From positions 1 to 40,623 of the forward strand of contig JAHDEB010000032.1 of assembly GCA_020629055.1 (NCBI GenBank): a DNA stretch of 40,623 nt. Direction: 5' to 3'. Positions 9,301 through 13,750 of this stretch are shown here, one piece after another. The notes below the pieces were generated by a model that was given only the letters and a program-made list of their open reading frames with translations, was not told the origin of the DNA and made no database searches. The position numbers and the translations under genes are program-made. The stretch is from Chloroflexota bacterium (GTDB taxonomy: Bacteria > Chloroflexota > Anaerolineae > Promineifilales > Promineifilaceae). Within the stretch, counting starts at the first letter, position 1; each line of letters opens with the position of its first letter.

Positions 9301-11655
9301 AACCATTGGGTAGAGTGCCAGAATGTTACCGGTCGAACGGTTCGTGCAAATGCTTCGGTTAATGTTGTCAAGCCTCAAACCATCGGCTTTGTGGGAGGTG
9401 TCAGTGTGTCTCACAATGACGGTGATAATGAGGATTGGACTTACGTTTCAATTCCATCATCGTATGGAATCACAGACCCAGTAGTTATTGCTAAACCGGC
9501 ATCAACCAACAATTCTGATGTGGCTGTTGTGCGCATCAGAATTAAGGATGATTCAAGCGGATTTTGGCTCATGGTGCAAGATGAACCTGGTGCCCCGACC
9601 ACAACAGCTGTTACTGAGGTTGTGCACTATATGGTCATGCAACGTGGAGTTTGGAAATTTGATGCGGGTGGAGGCACAACTGTTACCGTTGAAGCCAATT
9701 ATACAGATATGAATCATTCGGTTTGGTCTGTCAATAACCCAAATTCAGGAAGCGCAACTGGTACAGCCTCTTTTAATCCAATTACATTTAGCCAGCCATT
9801 TGCTTCTACTCCGGTAATTATCAGCCAAATCCAATCCTTTGAAGGCAAAGCATTCACCATGACACGCCAACAAGGGGCGAGCCGAACCGGTTTTGAGCTG
9901 GCGATGCAGGAGTTTGATAATTCACCAGATCCGATGCACAACGAGGAAACGGTTGGCTGGATTGCGATTAGTCAGGTGGACCAAGCCGGCAAGAAATGGA
10001 ACTCAATTTCGTTTGAGGCTGGAAGGATGGTGTTACCCAAACATCCAACCGGCCCGATTGACGATGATAGACGTTGGATTGCGTTAGATGGTTCTGACAC
10101 GGCCGATGCAAACGATGGATTGAATAATTCCTATGGAAATTACTATCGCTTGATAGCGGGTGTTTCAACCTTTGCTGGCAACAATAGCACCCATTTACGC
10201 AGACAAGGAACCAATAGCACCAACTTAGAAGTCAAACTTGAAGAAGACACAACGGTAACCGACACAACCGACCCCACCCATAGTCATGATTACCCTGAAA
10301 CGATCGATTACATCATCTTCAATAGCAATGTGGTGTTAGAGGGATATTTAGTTCAGCAGTTGTCAGCACACGGTTTGAACCAAAACGGGGCAAATGCTGT
10401 GAGCGGGTATGCAGTTCCTGTTGGTTACAGCAAAGCGGGGGGTGAAGTGAGCCTTGCTCCTAGTGAACTAGAGTTCGGCCCGCAGTTGGCCCCAGCCCAA
10501 CAGACCCCACATATTCAAGTAACCGTTCGCAAGACCTACCTTGCGGGCGGCACACCCATCGCCCAACGCTCGTATGAGCGGGATGGGGCGGTGGCGATTG
10601 ATGATCCCGCAGGCCGGATCAACCAGCAGCGCCACTTTATTTACACTGATCATTTGGGCAGTGCGAGTACGGTGGTGAATGGGGCCGATGAAAAGGTTGA
10701 GCAGGCAGTTCGATTCTTGCCATTTGGTGAGATGCGAGATGGGGCAGATCAGTTAGGTGTTACCAACCGTGGGTTTACGGGACACCGAGAGAATCGAGAA
10801 ATTGGGCTGACCTATATGAATGCGCGGTTCTATTTGCCGGGGATTGGGAGGTTTGCTGCAGCGGATACAATAGTGCCCGACTCAAAAAACCCTCAAAGCT
10901 TTAATCGGTTTACATATGTAGGAAATAATCCAATTAAATTGATTGATCCATCCGGGCATGATCCTGAACCAAATTGGTTTTGCCTACCAGAAGATTATGA
11001 CGCGACATGCGGTGGACCATCTGAAGATTGGTGGGGATGGAGTTTGATATATAAATTTTTAGATCGAAATGAAAATGAATTAATGGGGCTGCAAGATGAT
11101 GGGGTACCCAGATATGCAAGCTACCTTCAAAACCAATATTCGCACATATCGGCGCAAATGTATGGTGATATTCGAACAATTGTAGGTTCGGCTTACACTG
11201 AGAAGGAAGTTTATGAAATTGCTCATGCAGTCCACCTATATATAAATGACCCGGATCAGTTATTACAAATAGCTCTTTCTGGAGAATGGAATGAAAACAA
11301 ATATGCATTAGGATTAAATCGATTTGCAAATCATAGCCAAGGTTTCGAAGGCACGGACTTGATAACTGATTATGTTTATTTTCGATATGGTCAAGAAACA
11401 GCGGATTTTACTGATGCGATGATCCATTTATTGCCATTTGATGTACATTTTAATAATAAAGAAGCTGAACATCTGAACGGAATATATGTAAGTCATTTGG
11501 ATAGATCATTGAAAGTAGACAAAATGGCGCAACAACCAAAAAGGAATATCACATATTTAACTTGGGAAAGAGTTATTAATGAGCAATCGACATGGCGATA
11601 TCCCGGCCCAGACCATAGGCCCAGCAAGGATGCATATAACGTTAATGTGGATTAG
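340..11655 (+). CDS. giant secreted Rhs/SpvB-type YD-repeat protein with inserted Ig/CBM-like modules and variable C-terminal tip
   Basis: This 3771-residue protein probably acts as a cell-surface or secreted polymorphic toxin/adhesin. The start at ATG 340 (or 343) follows GGAGG at 331-335 and gives an N-terminal signal peptide (hydrophobic run FFILIIVILLATTAF); a longer frame open from 238 lacks these. Visible order: SpvB-like region (about 78-117, FTGSASYSFPF...PPGVNGLQPALGIGY); YD/Rhs repeats (about 950-1640); He_PIG-type Ig-like repeats alternating with jelly-roll carbohydrate-binding-like domains (about 1648-2566); a TPEP linker (about 2567-2605); five about 80-residue Ig-like repeats, each with a conserved Cys pair (about 2605-3010); an unassigned double domain (about 3012-3354); then the Rhs core (about 3394-3540, HFIYTDHLGSASTVV, GFTGHREN, MNARFY, FNRFTYVGNNPI, DPSGH). 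The last about 230 residues are an unrecognised tip. A hairpin and a second core-tip gene follow. Confidence 0.9.
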   Translation: MMRSKTRFFILIIVILLATTAFRPFNAEINDQTSIIGSGQLIESIQDWWSDINWTPSLSLNQVEAPEEPMEWKPTFNLPQPSEFTGSASYSFPFMVPPGVNGLQPALGIGYNSSISNFNTAKVQSNPEGWGWNLSGMIEVTQDLKICNHNDIDKGCVNTYEDFYKENGIRYFRPTFNLVINGTGYDLIHEEGRKKNGTLGRYLPQGSNSLYVEFCSSDSPTTKCNRLSNPSEATNKKTPYYWIAITPNNSVYRIGYTENSEQSLKEGRHFGLADYTKTDFDVAESVPDSELDNARNPIIPVLRWRVDLVEDQFSNQINYRYKEPDNSADVKVVSEISYPLWIRYNSVNGKQAEIKFVFTDEPEDSAAKPAPLPGKITPSVLTFHTEQLTEVIVELDGKQLRKYQLGFNNSEYGYKKVGEDNNGNDIYEPEIPASSGYSTDIPARQQNVCQTSGTHTDSLAMNGWHAKLLTSIVELGPNSEYKVQGTPDVEFTYIFRKTGEGKYNHDKDEDGNLEDSSDPVIDEVDIPYSICRPYMRTAKVLYNGTGRDDIPSIRFDWEPTEQVNSNTPKTNYKLGNRIHTQINYSGFEQSFSDPSLNNPDTPGQKVTFKFEGTYTDPSDGITDKWGDKAVFTRSKSTPGSNNPADVFVGYHRVTTRIQDFADNTLSENVNFYHAFGIECFSIDPDKTCVELGGSTESNTHPNQPFNGRVYRSEGYTYLGGPSLVTRKKLSSSETVWGTIGAGNQVVSLATQSRDFTAPDSNLGAVTYNLYDETFGSLGRSYTWINNSSKFENEPSKDVLPHETNNNLLASYTDYNWNPNPIDNTIDQKQHTRHANNTSGDIWLVGLPVRSLNWSKSTDGSDLNSLVLVSDAITRYDDDGCGSELWFDSNNDTKKEFTYKAPEKGLVTASLVRNMKGDGTIVPLVDTKDTCAAEGVDTRGEYIKTDIRYDGDKPWQIASTNDPRNVDTTYQWNEDGIRLDSITSSGLTTEYGYDATYPWQVQTIKGANQAEMTYEYDVWGRLEYAKNTSDPNNIYVTQAIAYADPENPFNVTVTAFPGSGDISAVTRTYYDGFGRPFASSSNPSGGEASHQFTGYDALGRTTCQSDVQSGLLGVLNGANLSSLPNCASTQNSTFLQHEIYRGSLDVNGQSFGAVTGYSKTLLPNQTELIQFTQGLKSFSIDALDRLTIHESDKYGRLAVVTEPAPAAGSTPPETEYFYNAGGFLTAVENDVGITSLMTYDMLGHKLTMNDPDMGAWEYVYDVNGNLRGQKDGNGDGLCFMYDALNRMTDKWGNNHADANTAVDIYAFDATCSFNGRASLAKYKYDAGTGNLIEVNWPGYSGTDKDGFIYDGQGRLENHTRTINQIDYTMKYENYNRANMAKNITYPDGETIFVEYDSFGADALTEIGRDGIAQPAELLVTAIDHNFRGQITRIDRMENNGGADTVYDYYATNGTDGNSLNRLESISHQGDGLSSYGYTYDLIGNIDGINEMIGTNSQTQSFGYDGLNRLTSASANQASFSDLYSRGYAYDSIGNLTQLGDKVYEYNDPKPHAVTAITVNGVQTGKFTYDNNGNMTSRLDATGHYTQTFDIENRLIEVINRDTKELISEFHYDASGQRTMTIEPQADGSQVITYFPFPEYEEIHTITDVDVNNPPVIQPIADQSNTVGDTVSLLVSATDPDGDALTFTVEGLPAGLSFDSNSLTITGSPTTVATQEVTITVEDTKGGIATELFDWAIIAQAAPPTLANPGDQTAVAGEPITLVALNVTDPDSTTFSFNATGLPVGLSLNSTAGQISGTPTTAGVYPVTVTVTDDQGLQDSQTFSWTVIPGHCISINNAGFEDDLTDWYQNSPVDATIVGDAHQGNKAVRISNGWIGQNLAIKPGATTLTLTGHYKTIDSTKNYYELGLDFLDGPGGDQTELIKPVSSTDGYTAFTVVANVPAGYQTVRVWAYASGASQIQIDSLVLTANDCDGTAPNIPPTINDPGDQTTEVNTPVSLQIDADDIDGDPLTYSATGLPTGVSINSNSGLISGTPDTLGINSVTVTVSDGKDSATVTFSWSVEDSSSSCDVLSNGGFENGLTGWVPVNGASASVVSTAHEGSNAAEIDGGPDDDDGGGWLGQTKPAIEGNSYHFSGYYQTQSTGFFQAGLDYYNDDQLVSTTPLNLTDSTDGYASFNIAGVVPSGANKIEAWVYAGAGNVILADGLKLETSDCSNPNNAPSVVTPADQTTDINTAVTLQIDAIDSDGDSLTYTASGLPAGLVINSVNGLISGTPSTAGSNAVIVYVTDGTDTTPVSFGWTIIAKPELSGLIIYDDNLRAGWNAGWWSSNTVSNYDLDATDKKAVGQNSLYATIRKDYATLNLENEGEKVHGDDFEKLRFWMHSDNLLKISLRDRKSSDTGGDRQTSKVDIEGALIVESREIGGDTWQLIEISLKDDGNAQTEDFNLPNGYEIDMILIQGQNTTHAQPTFYLDQIELIGSGGSNPQPPVITNPGDQTNQVGDNITLTIYAYDPDGTAVTFSETGLPSDVQIDPQSGVISGTPDSAGSSNVTITAEDADGQTTSVQFSWTITDPAPTPVTPEPTRLTPEPTPVTPEPTPVTPEPTIVPLNVSLSSSDYDVTIGQQFDLTWTSSGASSCKASWASTVNKNGTRQVDSSNFDEGSRSYWVECDNSDNSPKRSAIQVRFTYPDGPVVSLNSNKASVIRGETFNLSWSSSNATSCSATWTSKTTTSGTESIDSFGYPAGTHRFDITCKDQFNRQASASTTVSVALPPKPTVTLTGPQGPLTIGDPLTLNWTSTRATSCSATWTNKTTTSGSQALGTTGYSAGTRTYTITCKDDFDQRATVDKLISFVNSPSLSLSSNKSVVTKGDVYKLTWNSSNATSCKASWATPVTLSGSKSISSSSFNPGTVSHWVECSNAAGKKIRKYVSIDVVNPPAVTLTSNKGTVEVGEIYKLTWNSTGATSCKSSWASSVTRSGNRDVTGQSSDPSTVNHWVECQNVTGRTVRANASVNVVKPQTIGFVGGVSVSHNDGDNEDWTYVSIPSSYGITDPVVIAKPASTNNSDVAVVRIRIKDDSSGFWLMVQDEPGAPTTTAVTEVVHYMVMQRGVWKFDAGGGTTVTVEANYTDMNHSVWSVNNPNSGSATGTASFNPITFSQPFASTPVIISQIQSFEGKAFTMTRQQGASRTGFELAMQEFDNSPDPMHNEETVGWIAISQVDQAGKKWNSISFEAGRMVLPKHPTGPIDDDRRWIALDGSDTADANDGLNNSYGNYYRLIAGVSTFAGNNSTHLRRQGTNSTNLEVKLEEDTTVTDTTDPTHSHDYPETIDYIIFNSNVVLEGYLVQQLSAHGLNQNGANAVSGYAVPVGYSKAGGEVSLAPSELEFGPQLAPAQQTPHIQVTVRKTYLAGGTPIAQRSYERDGAVAIDDPAGRINQQRHFIYTDHLGSASTVVNGADEKVEQAVRFLPFGEMRDGADQLGVTNRGFTGHRENREIGLTYMNARFYLPGIGRFAAADTIVPDSKNPQSFNRFTYVGNNPIKLIDPSGHDPEPNWFCLPEDYDATCGGPSEDWWGWSLIYKFLDRNENELMGLQDDGVPRYASYLQNQYSHISAQMYGDIRTIVGSAYTEKEVYEIAHAVHLYINDPDQLLQIALSGEWNENKYALGLNRFANHSQGFEGTDLITDYVYFRYGQETADFTDAMIHLLPFDVHFNNKEAEHLNGIYVSHLDRSLKVDKMAQQPKRNITYLTWERVINEQSTWRYPGPDHRPSKDAYNVNVD

Positions 11656-11766
11656 GTAGTCCCTATGTATGCTGAAGAAAGTTTATCTCAGCTCGCTGTG
11701 GTCGGCGTCCTCGCCGTACCACCGTTGTTAAGGCATCGTGTCTAAATAGTTTGAGGCACTAATTTC

Positions 11767-11796
11767 CCGGCCGGTCACATGCTTATGACCGGCCGG
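11767..11796. other. perfect GGCCGGTC hairpin without T-tract, upstream of second Rhs gene
   Basis: CCGGCCGGTCA (11767-11777) and TGACCGGCCGG (11786-11796) form a perfect 11-bp stem around an 8-nt loop. There is no downstream T run on the plus strand, so it is a poor intrinsic terminator. It ends 12 nt before the ATG chosen for the next gene and could mask its translation start. It shares its stem core with the terminators at 13264 and 16569. Confidence 0.6.
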
Positions 11797-11808
11797 AACC
11801 CCAATCTC

Positions 11809-13158
11809 ATGAAATCAAATAAACAACGCTTGCTGGCGGTGGTTGCCCCACTTCTAGTGATAGCCTTCCTTTTTTTCGGTCAAATTCAACCTGCTTCAGC
11901 GGATTCAGGTCAAAATCAACCTGAAATAGAAATGGTGCAAACGGTTGTAACAACCACCGTCAAGGTGAGAAAAACCTATATGGCTGGCGGTCAGCCAATT
12001 GCACAACGCTCGTATGAACGTGCTGGCAATGTGCCAATTGATGATGCATCCGGCAGAAACAATCAACAGCGCCACTTTATCTACACCGACCATTTAGGCA
12101 GCGCAAGTACAGTTGTGAATGGTGCAAACGGGCAGATTGAGCAGGCGGCCCGCTTCCTACCCTTTGGTGAAATGCGTGACGGGGATGATCAGCTTGGTGC
12201 CGTGACCAACCGTGGCTTTACCGGCCATCGAGAGAATCGTGACATCGGCTTGACGTATATGAATGCGCGTTACTATGTGCCGGGGGTGGGTAGGTTTGCT
12301 TCGGCCGACACTTTCGTGCCAGATCCAATTAATCCTCAACAATTTAATCGGTTCAGTTATGTAACAAATAACCCGCTTAAATTTAATGATCCAAGCGGCC
12401 ACTGTGGCGCAGATTCAACTCAAGGAACAAAGACTGTGACGAATCAAATTACAGGACAAGAAACAAACATCCCAGCCACAGTGATGGATGAAGGGATGCT
12501 CACAGACTGCCTAAATTTACAAGAATTTATTCTGAGAAGTTACGGTGTGTCAACAGCAGGAGTTTGGTCGTTGTTTGAAATGGAATCACTTGAGAAGGCA
12601 TTAATTGGTTTCTCAGGTTATTTGAGGGGGTTAGGCAACATAAATCCAGAGGCATCTATTTCTCTAATGTTCAAGAACTCAACGATAATAAGAACTGATG
12701 AAGATTATCCGTTTGGTAAAGGCAGAGCTGTTTTTAACACAACATCAAAAAACATTTTCTTAGGTAATGGCACGTTCTATGAATCAATAAAAGGGCTAAA
12801 TGGTCGTGCTCAATTAACGGATGGTCTCAGGGATATAAATTCGATTATGGAAACTATTATTCATGAAATAATTCATCTTTGGGATTTTAATCAAAATCGA
12901 GCTTTATCAATAGGCTTAGAAAATGCAATTGGCGGAGAAGGGGTTGACTGTAACAGAAATCACCGAAACTGTAAGTCATATATTTCCCACAGCGGACAAC
13001 CTATATTTATTCCTGGCGGTAAACAAGCAATAAATAGAAATGAAAACCTTGCTTGGGCACTTTCAACATTTATTGCAAATCCTAATGACTATCGTGATGC
13101 ATTTAATAATAGCCAAGTAGATTTATATACCCCGTATTTTACTAGACAAACCCGATAG
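11809..13158 (+). CDS. secreted Rhs core-tip protein with HEIIH metallopeptidase-like tip
   Basis: This 449-residue protein is a miniature Rhs: signal peptide (LLAVVAPLLVIAFLFFG), then directly the Rhs core (from about residue 50, VRKTYMAGGQPIAQRSYE, to DPSGH), then a tip of about 250 residues. The core is about 80% identical by hand alignment to the core of the upstream giant gene and begins at the same boundary (VRKTY). The tip differs and carries HEIIH at 352-356 followed by NENLAWAL, with E412 a candidate third ligand, as in HExxH zinc metallopeptidases. I chose ATG 11809 because the earlier frame start at 11779 lies within a strong hairpin; no good ribosome-binding site is visible. It could be an orphan core-tip cassette for recombination onto the giant gene, or an independent secreted toxin. 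No obvious immunity gene follows. Confidence 0.82.
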   Translation: MKSNKQRLLAVVAPLLVIAFLFFGQIQPASADSGQNQPEIEMVQTVVTTTVKVRKTYMAGGQPIAQRSYERAGNVPIDDASGRNNQQRHFIYTDHLGSASTVVNGANGQIEQAARFLPFGEMRDGDDQLGAVTNRGFTGHRENRDIGLTYMNARYYVPGVGRFASADTFVPDPINPQQFNRFSYVTNNPLKFNDPSGHCGADSTQGTKTVTNQITGQETNIPATVMDEGMLTDCLNLQEFILRSYGVSTAGVWSLFEMESLEKALIGFSGYLRGLGNINPEASISLMFKNSTIIRTDEDYPFGKGRAVFNTTSKNIFLGNGTFYESIKGLNGRAQLTDGLRDINSIMETIIHEIIHLWDFNQNRALSIGLENAIGGEGVDCNRNHRNCKSYISHSGQPIFIPGGKQAINRNENLAWALSTFIANPNDYRDAFNNSQVDLYTPYFTRQTR

Positions 13159-13263
13159 GATTATGGAAATTGTAATCTCAGGTTAAAAAAAAGGGCTTTT
13201 GCAAGTTGGGTTGATGCCTCGCTGTCATTACGTTAACTTTTTAGCTCTGAGATATAATTTCTT

Positions 13264-13294
13264 GGCCGGTCATGAAAAATGACCGGCTTTTTTG
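13264..13294 (+). terminator. intrinsic terminator after second Rhs gene
   Basis: The stem GCCGGTCAT (13265-13273)/ATGACCGGC (13279-13287) with a GAAAA loop is followed immediately by TTTTTTG. It ends the Rhs pair, 106 bp after the stop codon, and is nearly the same sequence as the terminator at 16569. Confidence 0.85.
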
Positions 13295-13363
13295 TTTTGT
13301 CACTCATCTCACAACCAAGGGTCTAAATAACTAAATACTATTAAAAAGGAGGCAACGGCTCAA

Positions 13364-13459
13364 ATGTTAGGTATTAAACCCTTCAACCTGTTCATTATTT
13401 TTTCAATCTCAATCCTGTTTTGGGCAACCTTAATACTCGTTATCATCCGCCTTAGATAA
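13364..13459 (+). CDS. candidate 31-residue single-pass membrane peptide
   Basis: A short frame starts with ATG at 13364 and ends with TAA at 13459. It encodes a peptide beginning MLGIKPFN, followed by a hydrophobic run (about residues 9-28, LFIIFSISILFWATL...) and a basic end (IIRLR). A strong Shine-Dalgarno run, AAAAAGGAGG at 13343-13352, precedes it by 11 nt, the same spacing used by the amidohydrolase gene at 26877. The gene is isolated between a terminator and a hairpin. I recognise no family. Size, charge pattern and isolation are compatible with a small membrane-acting peptide, but this is inference. Confidence 0.45.
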   Translation: MLGIKPFNLFIIFSISILFWATLILVIIRLR

Positions 13460-13526
13460 GCCTTTTCACCCACAATAATCATCATCTCCCCACCCCGATG
13501 ATTTTATCTACAGCCTAAATTTGCCC

Positions 13527-13551
13527 GGCCGATTATTGATCATAATCGGCC
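13527..13551. other. perfect palindromic hairpin downstream of small peptide gene
   Basis: GGCCGATTAT (13527-13536) and ATAATCGGCC (13542-13551) make a perfect 10-bp stem with a 5-nt loop. No T-tract follows. It may be a 3' stabilising or weak terminator structure for the 31-residue peptide gene. Bases 13552-13670 show no gene or clear signal. Confidence 0.5.
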
Positions 13552-13670
13552 AGGCATCGTTCCTACAGCAAAACCCAATTCCAACCCTTTTTCAGCACAT
13601 ATCCTACCTAAAAACCGAATTTTCAAATTGCCTGTCATTGCTCCAAATAAACAGGGTCAATAAAGAAAAA

Positions 13671-13750
13671 TCGGCAAGATGCCGACCTTTGGCTTTGCAA
13701 AATGGCAGAGTCAAATTTCAAAAATCGTCTTATGATTTTGGAGAAATCAC
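13671..13750 (+). promoter_or_regulatory. 5' leader of beta-helix gene with small hairpin
   Basis: A 6-bp hairpin, TCGGCA-AGA-TGCCGA (13671-13685), is followed by a purine-rich leader and a weak ribosome-binding site (GGAG at about 13740) before ATG 13751. I looked for known riboswitch cores and could not match one convincingly. It is recorded as a possible structured leader only. Confidence 0.25.

Noticed and set aside
10934-11329. 131-codon minus-strand frame within the Rhs tip
   Set aside because: It is antisense to the Rhs reading frame, with no ribosome-binding site or motif seen.
13671-13750. Riboswitch (GEMM/c-di-GMP-like) in the leader of the beta-helix gene
   Set aside because: There is a hairpin and a GCAAAGCC-like string on the opposite strand, but core consensus elements are missing or in the wrong orientation.
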